Shown piece after piece: positions 1 to 6,312 of a DNA stretch of 6,329 nt. The notes below the pieces were generated by a model. That model made no database searches. It was not told the origin of the DNA and saw nothing but the letters and a program-made list of their open reading frames with translations. The DNA lies in the NCBI GenBank assembly GCA_964361075.1, contig CAYHZL010000195.1:1-6329 (forward strand), written 5' to 3'. Position 1 is the stretch's first letter; every line of letters begins with the position of its first letter. Source of the stretch: CAYHZL01 sp964361075. Its GTDB lineage: Bacteria > Bacteroidota > Ignavibacteria > UBA10030 > UBA8401. The position numbers and the translations under genes were made by a program.

Positions 1-1
1 T

Positions 2-1459
2 CTTCGAACAAATAAAGTAGATCTGGTTGTGAGCGATGCCATGATGCCGAAGATGGATGGTTTTCAATTGTGCAGAGAAATTAAAGCAAATACAGAAACA
101 CACAGCATCCCATTTATTATTTATACCGGCAACTATGTTTCTCCGGAAGATGAAAAGTTCGGAAATTCTATTGGTGTCAATCGCTATGTGGTGAAGTACA
201 GCGGTATTGATACACTGATAACAACTGTGGAAGAATTGTTGGAGGAACCATCAAGCATCAGCCCTGCTGCACACGACGGTGAACAGAAGGGCGATGAAGA
301 AAAAGATTTTTTGAAAGCGTACAATCTTGTTTTAATCAAAAAAATTGAAGACAAGATGGAAGAGTTGGAACAATTTAATGACGCGCTGCTTCAAAAAAAT
401 AAGCAACTGCTCGAATCAGAATCGCGATACAGAAATTTATTCGAAAACAATTTCATTGCAATTTTTCTCCTTGATCCGGAAAACAACATGGCAATGGTAG
501 ATTGTAATCATGCGGCGGAAGAATTACTCAGCATCTCGAAAGAAGACTTATTAAAGATGGCAACGCCGCTGCCGATTGATTTGAACTCATTAGTTGATCA
601 GCATGAAGAAAGAATTGTTGAGTTTCAGTATGAAAGTCCGAAGGGCGGATCGCTGATGTGTGAAGCGCACGCCGGAAAAGTGTGGTACAATAATCGTCAA
701 TATATTATAGCATACGTTCGCAACGTTACCGTAGAACGCCAACTGCGCGAACAACTGTTGCAAACGGATAAGCTTTCGCTGCTTGGCCGGCTGTCTGCCG
801 GTATCGCGCACGAAATTAGAAATCCTCTCGCCGCAATCAGTATGAATTTGCAATTTCTTGAAAATGTATTTTCTAAAGATAATAGAGAAGCGCGCGAAGC
901 AATTGATGCGGCGATGCAAGGCGCTGTTCGCATTGACCACATCATTGAAAACACACTCAACTTCGCTCGTCCGAGCAAACCGGTAATAAAATTTGAAAAC
1001 GTAAACGAAATAATGCATCACGCAATTGATATGTGCAAAACTGTTTTTGCAAAAAAAAATGTGAAAATTATAACTTCGTTTGCTGAAGGTCTTCCATACG
1101 TTCAATTAGACAGCGGGCAGATTCAACAAGTGATTATCAATTTGCTTACCAATGCAGTGGATGCTGTGAATGAAACCGGACTCATCGAACTACGATCAGA
1201 GTTGATTGGCACAACAGAAAAACAATGGATACGCATCACGGTGAAAGACAACGGTATCGGCATTTCAAAAGAAGATTTAGAAAAAATTTTCAATCCTTTT
1301 TTTACAAAAAAAGTACATGGTACAGGGCTCGGACTTTCGATGAGCAAACAAATAGTGCAATCGCACAACGGAAAAATTAGTATTGATAGTGAATTGGATA
1401 CAGGCACGGTGTTCACTATTGATTTTCCCGCACAGAAAATAGAGAAGGAGAAAGAATGA
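2..1459 (+). CDS. Hybrid sensor histidine kinase, receiver-PAS-HisKA-HATPase (5'-truncated)
   Basis: This is a soluble histidine kinase that should autophosphorylate and pass phosphate to a response regulator, most likely its downstream neighbour. The reading frame is open to the left edge, and the receiver fold continues upstream of the first possible start (GTG at 29), so the true start lies outside the window. Residues are numbered from that GTG. The receiver remnant spans about 1-73 with phospho-acceptor D3 in VVSDAMMP, T33 and K56; its beta-1 strand and acidic pair are off-window, and K56 is followed by Y rather than the usual P. A charged helical linker, probably coiled coil, covers about 95-135, then a PAS-like domain about 132-235. 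HisKA has H261 in AHEIRNPL. The ATPase has an N-box (N371, N375), G1 DNGIG (407-411), an F-box around 421-425 and G2 GTGLGL (431-436). No membrane segment is visible, so the signal is probably cytosolic. The signal sensed by the PAS domain cannot be told. Confidence 0.93.
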   Translation, partial: LRTNKVDLVVSDAMMPKMDGFQLCREIKANTETHSIPFIIYTGNYVSPEDEKFGNSIGVNRYVVKYSGIDTLITTVEELLEEPSSISPAAHDGEQKGDEEKDFLKAYNLVLIKKIEDKMEELEQFNDALLQKNKQLLESESRYRNLFENNFIAIFLLDPENNMAMVDCNHAAEELLSISKEDLLKMATPLPIDLNSLVDQHEERIVEFQYESPKGGSLMCEAHAGKVWYNNRQYIIAYVRNVTVERQLREQLLQTDKLSLLGRLSAGIAHEIRNPLAAISMNLQFLENVFSKDNREAREAIDAAMQGAVRIDHIIENTLNFARPSKPVIKFENVNEIMHHAIDMCKTVFAKKNVKIITSFAEGLPYVQLDSGQIQQVIINLLTNAVDAVNETGLIELRSELIGTTEKQWIRITVKDNGIGISKEDLEKIFNPFFTKKVHGTGLGLSMSKQIVQSHNGKISIDSELDTGTVFTIDFPAQKIEKEKE

Positions 1460-2865
1460 AGCACAAAATAATGATTGTTGATGACGACCAATTAATTTAC
1501 TCGTCACTCAAAAGAGTGTTAACACAAAAAAATTACACTGTTGCAATTTGTTCCAGCGGAAGCGCTGTCTTCGAAACATTGAGTGCAGAACAGCCGGAAC
1601 TTGTGTTGCTCGATATCTATCTGGGCGATGCAAGCGGATTGGAGATCCTTCCCGAAATTAAAAAGCAGTATCCGCAATTGCCAATCGTCATGATGACTGC
1701 GTATTCCGATGTTCAACTTGCAGTGAATGCAATGAAAAATGGTGCGGAAGATTTTATTGTGAAGCCGATCAATCTCGATCAGTTAGAAATCATTATTCAG
1801 AAAGCATTGCAATTTTCTAATCTGCAAAATGAAGTACTGCGTCTGCGTGCGATTGTTGATGCCGATACAATGGCGAATGCGCGTGTGCTGGGCACAAGCA
1901 AATCTATGATTGCAACAATGCTGGCAGCGGAAAAATATGCGAAGAGTGAAGATACAACGGTATTGATTGAAGGTGAAAGCGGTACGGGAAAAGAATTGAT
2001 TGCGCGTTTTCTTCACAAGGCAAGCCCGCGTTCCGAAGGAGCGTTTGTTACAATTAATTGCGGCGCTATTCCGCGCGACCTTGCAGAAAGCGAATTGTTC
2101 GGTTACGAAAAAGGTGCGTTCACCGGCGCGTCGGAAAAAATGCGGCAGGGAAAATTTGAACTTGCCCACGGCGGAACAATCTTGCTCGATGAAATCGGCG
2201 AGCTGAGTACAGATATCCAAGTAAAATTATTGCGTGTGCTGCAAGAGCGGACTTTTTACAGGCTTGGCGGCTCAAAAGAAATTTCTGTACAAGTGCGCGT
2301 GCTTGCAGCAACAAATAAAAGTTTGGAAAAATTAGTTGAAGCAGGAACTTTTCGCGAGGATTTATTTTATCGTTTAAATATTGCGACACTGCATGTACCG
2401 GCGCTGCGCGAACGCAAAGAAGATATTTCTATTTTAAGTTATTCGTTTATGAATGAGTTCGCCGAAAAATTTAATAAACCGATGCGCGGTATTGCGCCGG
2501 AAGCGTTACAAATTCTCGAAGCGCATCCATGGAAAGGCAACGTGCGTGAACTTCGCAACGCACTTGAGCGTATTGTTCTGCTTATTGATGGTGATATAGT
2601 GAAACCTCAACATCTCACATTTCTTTCCGGAGCCGCTAAACAAAGTGCGTTTGAAGCGCAATTTCCTTCCGGTGATTCGTTTGCTCTCCGCATTCCAAGT
2701 GCGGGAATAAAAATGAGTGTTGTTTTAAAAGAAGTTATTATTCGAACACTCAAAATTACAGACGGCAATCAGGTACAAGCTGCCAAAGTGCTCGGACTCT
2801 CTCGTTCCAAACTTCGATATCGAATGGAACAATTGGGTATTGAAGTGCAAAAAAGTATTGGGTAA
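1456..2865 (+). CDS. NtrC-family sigma-54-dependent response regulator
   Basis: This is a transcription activator that, when phosphorylated, should oligomerise and use ATP to open sigma-54 RNA polymerase promoters. The receiver (about 1-120) is complete: acidic D9-D11, phospho-acceptor D53, T81 and K103-P104. The AAA+ domain (about 145-380) has Walker A GESGTGKE (173-180), the sigma-54 contact loop GAFTGA (220-225) and Walker B ending in D245-E246. The C-terminal Fis-type helix-turn-helix lies at about 422-463 (NQVQAAKVLGLSRSKLRYR). The 469-residue length is normal for the family. The ATG at 1456 overlaps the kinase stop by four bases (ATGA) and has a strong AAGGAG (1445-1450) five bases upstream, so the start is secure and translation is probably coupled. 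The overlap makes the upstream kinase its likely partner. The intact GAFTGA motif implies that the genome encodes sigma-54. Targets are unknown; the nearest candidate is the downstream operon. Confidence 0.96.
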   Translation: MKHKIMIVDDDQLIYSSLKRVLTQKNYTVAICSSGSAVFETLSAEQPELVLLDIYLGDASGLEILPEIKKQYPQLPIVMMTAYSDVQLAVNAMKNGAEDFIVKPINLDQLEIIIQKALQFSNLQNEVLRLRAIVDADTMANARVLGTSKSMIATMLAAEKYAKSEDTTVLIEGESGTGKELIARFLHKASPRSEGAFVTINCGAIPRDLAESELFGYEKGAFTGASEKMRQGKFELAHGGTILLDEIGELSTDIQVKLLRVLQERTFYRLGGSKEISVQVRVLAATNKSLEKLVEAGTFREDLFYRLNIATLHVPALRERKEDISILSYSFMNEFAEKFNKPMRGIAPEALQILEAHPWKGNVRELRNALERIVLLIDGDIVKPQHLTFLSGAAKQSAFEAQFPSGDSFALRIPSAGIKMSVVLKEVIIRTLKITDGNQVQAAKVLGLSRSKLRYRMEQLGIEVQKSIG

Positions 2866-2867
2866 TT

Positions 2868-2885
2868 TTTTACTATTGAGTAAAA
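2868..2885 (+). repeat. Short AT-rich hairpin after the regulator stop
   Basis: A perfect inverted repeat with 7-bp arms (TTTTACT and AGTAAAA) around a 4-base ATTG loop starts two bases after the stop codon. On its own it is weak and AT-rich and has no clear T-tract after it. It sits five bases upstream of the strong terminator hairpin and may act with it or protect the 3' end. A chance origin cannot be excluded at this base composition. Confidence 0.55.
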
Positions 2886-2890
2886 TCATT

Positions 2891-2927
2891 GCCACATTCG
2901 CCGCGGCGAATGTGGCTTTGTTTTTTG
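2891..2927 (+). terminator. Rho-independent terminator of the kinase-regulator operon
   Basis: Positions 2891-2916 form a perfect 26-base palindrome. As RNA it folds into an 11-bp stem (left arm GCCACATTCGC, right arm GCGAATGTGGC) with a CGCG loop, followed directly by TTTGTTTTTT (2917-2926). It lies 25 bases after the regulator stop and should end the upstream two-gene transcript. The T-tract on the opposite strand is much poorer, so termination is probably in the + direction only. Because the duplex is fully symmetric, it could also be a protein-binding site. Confidence 0.85.
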
Positions 2928-2944
2928 TCGCCGAGTTGTTATAA

Positions 2945-2958
2945 AGATTAGCGAATCT
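2945..2958. promoter_or_regulatory. Imperfect dyad, candidate activator site
   Basis: AGATTAGCGAATCT is symmetric at 12 of 14 positions. It lies about 190-200 bases upstream of the start point predicted from the sigma-54-like element, within the distance at which NtrC-family activators normally bind. It shares the CGAAT half-sequence with the 3033-3045 dyad. Binding is inferred only from symmetry and position; dyads of this size also occur by chance. Confidence 0.3.
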
Positions 2959-3032
2959 GTTTCTATCTCCATTCAATCTAAACTTCCGATTTACACCTCC
3001 ATACACACTTTTGCTGTGCATTATTAGCCAGT

Positions 3033-3045
3033 CGAATACTATTCG
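3033..3045. promoter_or_regulatory. Perfect 6-bp-arm dyad, candidate activator site
   Basis: CGAATACTATTCG is a perfect inverted repeat around one central base. It lies about 100-115 bases upstream of the predicted sigma-54 start point, a typical enhancer distance for NtrC-type regulators. The half-sequence CGAAT/ATTCG is shared with the 2945-2958 dyad and with the terminator stem. Its role as an operator is a guess from position and symmetry. Confidence 0.35.
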
Positions 3046-3120
3046 TAATCAAAATTAGTTTTTTTTGGATTCTATCCTCATGTTTCCTTCAAATTAGCCG
3101 ATATATACAATGTCTGGTAC

Positions 3121-3136
3121 TGGCATAGTTGTTGTC
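3121..3136 (+). promoter_or_regulatory. Sigma-54 (-24/-12)-like promoter
   Basis: TGGCATA, four bases, then TTGTC resembles the sigma-54 consensus TGGCACR-N4-TTGCW. The -24 block matches at TGGCA and at the purine, and the spacing to TTG is exactly right. The -12 block has TTGT where TTGC is expected, and one further mismatch. The predicted start point would be near 3147, giving a leader of about 22 bases to the ATG at 3169. A sigma-54 activator gene lies just upstream, which raises plausibility. The mismatch in the normally conserved GC of the -12 element is the main objection. Confidence 0.42.
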
Positions 3137-3168
3137 AAATTAAACCCTAAATAAATGTGCAGCACACT

Positions 3169-3570
3169 ATGACCGTTCTTGTTATCGAACATAATCAAGC
3201 GTTACTCCAACAGCTTGTCAAATTTATCTCGCAACACGGTTACCGCACTTTCGGTGCTTCTACTGTGCAGCAGGCAATTAATGTCTATCGCGAAAATCTG
3301 GTGGAAGTTATTGTAGTTGATGCTGAAACCGGAAACGAAAAAGGATATGACATTATCAACGACTTGTGGAAAAAATATTATCCTTCTGAAGCAGTTGTTA
3401 TTATCACAACACATTTGACCAACACAATTTCAGCATTTCGCAGCCGCGGTATCGTACGTTATTTCTCACTGCCGATTGATTTTCACCGATTAGAAATAAC
3501 TCTGAATGAATTATACACGCGCGTCATTTCACATTCTCTTTTGTCATTTGTACAACCGGTAGCTCATTAA
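3169..3570 (+). CDS. Degenerate single-domain response-regulator receiver
   Basis: A 133-residue stand-alone receiver with no output domain. It keeps the beta-1 strand (VLVIEHN), the phospho-acceptor D51 after IVV, and T80 in VIITT. The metal-binding acidic pair is reduced to E7-H8, and the invariant lysine of the K-P motif is replaced by leucine (L101-P102 in YFSLPID). It may therefore be phosphorylated poorly or act as a phosphate-independent docking module. The ATG at 3169 is preferred because the receiver strand begins right after it; a GTG at 3157 would add four residues and would leave almost no leader after the predicted start point. No Shine-Dalgarno sequence precedes either. It is the first gene of the right-hand cluster, 29 bases before the HEAT gene. 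Its partner is unknown. Confidence 0.85.
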   Translation: MTVLVIEHNQALLQQLVKFISQHGYRTFGASTVQQAINVYRENLVEVIVVDAETGNEKGYDIINDLWKKYYPSEAVVIITTHLTNTISAFRSRGIVRYFSLPIDFHRLEITLNELYTRVISHSLLSFVQPVAH

Positions 3571-3599
3571 CATTCATCAACATATTTTTTATTGATATT

Positions 3600-5000
3600 A
3601 TGACACCAGAACTTTCCACTCTACTGTACAGCGAAGATCCTGATATTCGCCGTTCTGCTATAGAACAATTGCAACAACAAGAACCTGATTTAGAAACAGT
3701 GCCGATTGTTGTACAGATGTTATTGGATCCATCGCCCGGTGTACGCGATGCTGCAAATACAACATTGAAAAATTGGAAAAGTCCGAATGTTGCGGCTGCT
3801 ATTGCACCGCTGATTACGAATCGTCAACCAACCGTGCGCAACATTGCAGGTGAGCTGCTTGTGTATATGGGTTCCGATTCCGTTGAAAGATTGATTCCCT
3901 ACATTCATGTGAATGATGTTGATGCACAAAAATTTGCTATTGATGTGCTCGGACTTATCGGGGACAAACGCATAGCGCCGCATCTGCTTCGTGCATTAGA
4001 TTACAAAGATGATAACGTAGCATACGCCGCAGTGGAGGCACTTGGTAATTGCCACATCGCTGAAGGAGTTGAAAAATTAAAAACAACGTACAAGTACCGC
4101 GAAATGCTTCGTCATGCAATTATAGAAACATTAGGAAAAATAGGCAGCCGCGAATCTCTCGAGTTTCTCTTTGAACAGTATCACGATGAAGATCCATTAA
4201 TTCAATTTGCTATTCTCGAAGCGCTTGGCAATATCGGTGATGCAGAAGTTATTCCGACACTTCTCGATATCATTCGTCAGCAAACCCAATATGATCTTCG
4301 CACTGCTGCGTTGCGTTCACTTGTTGAATTAATTCAAAAATCCGGTACGTCGCAGCACATACCGCAGGGCTTCCAGCAATATTTTATAGAAATCGTTTTG
4401 AAAGATAAAGGCAAGGAACATCCGTGGGCAGTGGAATCGCTGATGTGGTTTGAAGGGTTAGAAATTTGGCCGCCGCTTGCCGCGTCACTCGGTACAGAAC
4501 CGCAGCTTGACGAAAAAATTCTTGCTTACTTTTTACGCGAACCCGATAAAGCATTCCATAGCGCGCTTTCAATTTTTGCCACTACTCCTGAGCCGCCGTT
4601 TGCCGTGCTGCGATTGTTACACGACGCGCTTGGACAATTAAATAGCGCCGACTTCAATGATTTACTGCTCGCAATTTCATTCGAAGATTTAACGCGTGTG
4701 CTTGAATATGTAGAGCATCAATGGAACGACCCTAATCCGGAAATGCGGCAGATTGTTGTTGATATTTTATTCAAACTTGATGCCGATAGAGCAACAGTAA
4801 TGTTGCAGGAACTTATCAATGACACGGAATCGTGGAATAAAATTCATGCACTGGAACTTATGAATACTATCGAAGATGAGCGGATTCCTGTTCTTCTTAC
4901 TCAGCTTTTAGAAGACCCGGATGATTTAGTGCGGGAAGCTGCGGAACAGGAATTACGAAGAAGAGATACAAACGGAATGTTACAGTTCACTCCAAATTAA
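3600..5000 (+). CDS. HEAT-repeat (PBS-lyase-like) protein of a chemosensory cluster
   Basis: A 466-residue alpha-solenoid protein, probably a cytosolic protein-binding scaffold. Helical repeats of about 28-31 residues with the HEAT pattern (DP..R..A...L) are visible at roughly 8-38, 40-60, 62-90, 93-120, 124-151, 155-182, 185-213 and 216-245. A more divergent helical middle (about 250-375) follows, then clear repeats again at about 379-408 and 412-456 (DDLVREAAEQEL). No signal peptide, membrane segment or catalytic motif is seen, so the lyase name of the repeat family should not be read as an enzyme activity. The ATG at 3600 is chosen because repeats start almost at once; there is no Shine-Dalgarno sequence, only a T-rich leader. 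It lies between a receiver gene and cheR. HEAT-repeat proteins are known in some chemosensory clusters (from memory, Cpc7 of the Myxococcus xanthus Che7 system), which fits a scaffold or adaptor role here. The binding partner is not identifiable. Confidence 0.88.
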   Translation: MTPELSTLLYSEDPDIRRSAIEQLQQQEPDLETVPIVVQMLLDPSPGVRDAANTTLKNWKSPNVAAAIAPLITNRQPTVRNIAGELLVYMGSDSVERLIPYIHVNDVDAQKFAIDVLGLIGDKRIAPHLLRALDYKDDNVAYAAVEALGNCHIAEGVEKLKTTYKYREMLRHAIIETLGKIGSRESLEFLFEQYHDEDPLIQFAILEALGNIGDAEVIPTLLDIIRQQTQYDLRTAALRSLVELIQKSGTSQHIPQGFQQYFIEIVLKDKGKEHPWAVESLMWFEGLEIWPPLAASLGTEPQLDEKILAYFLREPDKAFHSALSIFATTPEPPFAVLRLLHDALGQLNSADFNDLLLAISFEDLTRVLEYVEHQWNDPNPEMRQIVVDILFKLDADRATVMLQELINDTESWNKIHALELMNTIEDERIPVLLTQLLEDPDDLVREAAEQELRRRDTNGMLQFTPN

Positions 5001-5024
5001 TTTCACGCTACGATATTTTTTACG

Positions 5025-5029
5025 AAGGA
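5025..5029 (+). promoter_or_regulatory. Ribosome-binding site of cheR
   Basis: AAGGA lies six bases before the ATG at 5036. It supports that start over the internal methionines at codons 26 and 28, which have no comparable upstream sequence and would remove a non-conserved N-terminal tail. Confidence 0.7.
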
Positions 5030-5035
5030 TATTCA

Positions 5036-5938
5036 ATGTCTCAATTTACAGCAAGTGTCTTAACTGCAAAACCGGCTGTATCGCAAACAATTTCGTCGGG
5101 AACGCCGGCAATGCAGATGCCGAACGATGTGTTTAGCCAGTATCGCGATTTTATTTATCAACATTGCGGAATTTATTTTCAGGATAATAAAAAATATTTG
5201 TTGGAAGGACGTATTGCCAAACGAATGCAGCATTTAAAGATAAACGATTTCGCGGCATATTTATCTTTATTAAAGTTCGGCGGTACGCGCGATCAGGAAT
5301 ATCGTTTTTTGTATGAAGCGATTACGATTAATGAAACATTCTTCTTCCGCAACGAAGCGCAGCTTGCGGTGCTGGATGAATCGTTGCTTGCAGAACTCAT
5401 AAAGACTAAAGCGGGAAAGCCCAAAATAAAAATATGGAGTGCCGCATCGTCATCCGGCGAAGAAGCGCACACGCTTGCCATTATGTATTTGGAAAAATGG
5501 CGTCATAAATTTCCCGGATTAGAATTTGAAATTGTCGGCACTGATATTAGCCCGCACGTATTGGATATTGCACGCAAAGGAGTGTACCGGCAATATGCGG
5601 TCCGCAACATGTCGCCGGAAATAACTAAAAAATATTTTCGTGTGAACGGCAGTGAATATATTCTTTCGGACGAAGTGCGCCGTATTTGCAGATTTGATCA
5701 ATTAAATTTGTACGATGATGCACGCATGAAAACGATGTTAAGCTTTGACATTATTTTCTGCGCGAACGTGCTTATTTATTTTGATATGAATTCAAAAATT
5801 AAAGTGGTCTCTCATTTATACAACAGTTTAGTGCGCGGGGGAATGTTCTTTATCGGATATGCGGAATCGCTGCATGGTATCTCCAAAGCATTTAAAGTTC
5901 TTCATTTTCCCAAAACGATTGCTTACAAAAAGGAGTAA
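5036..5938 (+). CDS. cheR: CheR-type chemoreceptor glutamate methyltransferase
   Basis: It should transfer methyl groups from S-adenosylmethionine to glutamates of chemoreceptors (adaptation), or to a related sensor in a non-flagellar chemosensory pathway. A helical CheR N-domain spans about 31-90. The methyltransferase domain covers about 95-295 with TINETFFFRN (97-106, equivalent to TTNLTxFFRE), the SAM loop WSAASSSGEE (134-143), acidic D170 in GTDIS, FDIIFCANVLIYFD (237-250) and YAESL (275-279). Two variations are visible: SSSGEE where STGEE is usual, and A243 where most CheR proteins have arginine (CRNV). The first 30 residues are a low-complexity Ser/Thr/Ala/Pro tail not typical of the family. 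The 300-residue length is normal. It follows the HEAT gene by 35 bases and precedes the cheY-like gene by 8. No receptor or CheB is in the window, so the methylated target is unknown. Confidence 0.95.
   Translation: MSQFTASVLTAKPAVSQTISSGTPAMQMPNDVFSQYRDFIYQHCGIYFQDNKKYLLEGRIAKRMQHLKINDFAAYLSLLKFGGTRDQEYRFLYEAITINETFFFRNEAQLAVLDESLLAELIKTKAGKPKIKIWSAASSSGEEAHTLAIMYLEKWRHKFPGLEFEIVGTDISPHVLDIARKGVYRQYAVRNMSPEITKKYFRVNGSEYILSDEVRRICRFDQLNLYDDARMKTMLSFDIIFCANVLIYFDMNSKIKVVSHLYNSLVRGGMFFIGYAESLHGISKAFKVLHFPKTIAYKKE
5930..5935 (+). promoter_or_regulatory. Ribosome-binding site of the cheY-like gene, inside the cheR end
   Basis: AAGGAG lies in the last codons of cheR, ending just before its stop, and 11 bases before the ATG at 5947. 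The spacing is on the long side. The overlap with cheR suggests the two genes are translated from one message. Confidence 0.6.
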
Positions 5939-5946
5939 AAAGAAAA

Positions 5947-6312
5947 ATGGAAAAAAGCATTTTGATAGCAGATGATTCCTCCACCATTCGAAAGTTTGTT
6001 TCAACATCGCTTTCAATGATGGGCTACAAAGTGATCGTTGCTCAGGACGGAATGGATGCGCTCGAAAAATTAACGGGGCAAACGATCGATTTAGTTATTA
6101 CCGATTTAAATATGCCGAATCTGGACGGGTTCGAGTTTATCAAATCGCTGCGCGAAAACGATGCATACAAATTAATTCCGATTATTATTCTTTCGTCATT
6201 AGGCAGTCCGGAAGATGTGAATCGCGGACTGACATTGGGCGCAAATTCGTTTGTCAATAAACCGTTTGATCCGAAGCGGATTCAATATGAAGTTGCAAAA
6301 TATTTAAACTAA
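5947..6312 (+). CDS. cheY: CheY-like single-domain response regulator
   Basis: A stand-alone receiver of 121 residues that should be phosphorylated by a CheA-type kinase and signal by protein-protein contact. All catalytic positions are present: acidic pair D9-D10, phospho-acceptor D53 in VITDLNMP, S83 at the Thr/Ser switch position, and K105-P106. The aromatic switch position is F102, where E. coli CheY has Tyr. It has no output domain, and its length is that of CheY. It lies 8 bases after cheR, which supports a chemosensory role, but a general phosphorelay receiver cannot be excluded. Unlike the first receiver of this cluster it looks fully competent, so the two probably have different jobs. 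Confidence 0.9.
   Translation: MEKSILIADDSSTIRKFVSTSLSMMGYKVIVAQDGMDALEKLTGQTIDLVITDLNMPNLDGFEFIKSLRENDAYKLIPIIILSSLGSPEDVNRGLTLGANSFVNKPFDPKRIQYEVAKYLN

Larger units (their letters stand above)
2866..3168. other. Intergenic regulatory spacer without a gene
   Basis: This is the only long non-coding stretch in the window. After the two hairpins it is AT-rich, with a run of eight or more T around 3059-3066. The motif ATTAGC(C/G) occurs three times (2947, 3023, 3093), 76 and 70 bases apart. There are two short dyads (2945-2958 and 3033-3045) and a sigma-54-like element at 3121-3136. No tRNA or riboswitch-like fold was recognised. A minus-strand open frame crossing 2725-3021 runs through the terminator into the regulator gene and is not credible. 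Confidence 0.7.

Noticed and set aside
29..31. GTG as the true start of the kinase gene
   Set aside because: The frame is open to the left edge and the upstream codons encode the rest of a receiver beta strand (KVDLVVSD), so this start would cut the domain just before its phospho-acceptor.
590..1105. Long minus-strand open frame (171 codons) inside the kinase gene
   Set aside because: It is antisense to the conserved PAS, HisKA and start of the ATPase regions, shows no recognisable domain, and is a shadow of the real coding frame.
1783..2220. Minus-strand open frame inside the NtrC-type regulator
   Set aside because: It is antisense to the AAA+ core including Walker A and GAFTGA; the protein is Cys/Phe/Arg-rich without a recognisable fold.
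2725..3021. Minus-strand open frame crossing the intergenic spacer
   Set aside because: It runs through the terminator palindrome and into the HTH coding region and has no recognisable domain.
2947..3099. ATTAGC(C/G) repeated three times as a possible CRISPR or iteron array
   Set aside because: The units are only 6-7 bases long, the spacing is unequal (76 and 70), and the flanks are not conserved. This does not reach the level of an array.
3102..3109. TATATA/TATACA as a sigma-70 -10 box before the receiver gene
   Set aside because: No acceptable -35 hexamer at 16-18 bases was found, and such strings are expected by chance in an AT-rich spacer. It remains a weak alternative to the sigma-54-like element.
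3157..3168. GTG start adding four residues to the degenerate receiver
   Set aside because: The added residues are not part of the receiver fold, there is no ribosome-binding sequence, and the predicted transcript start would leave only about 10 bases of leader.
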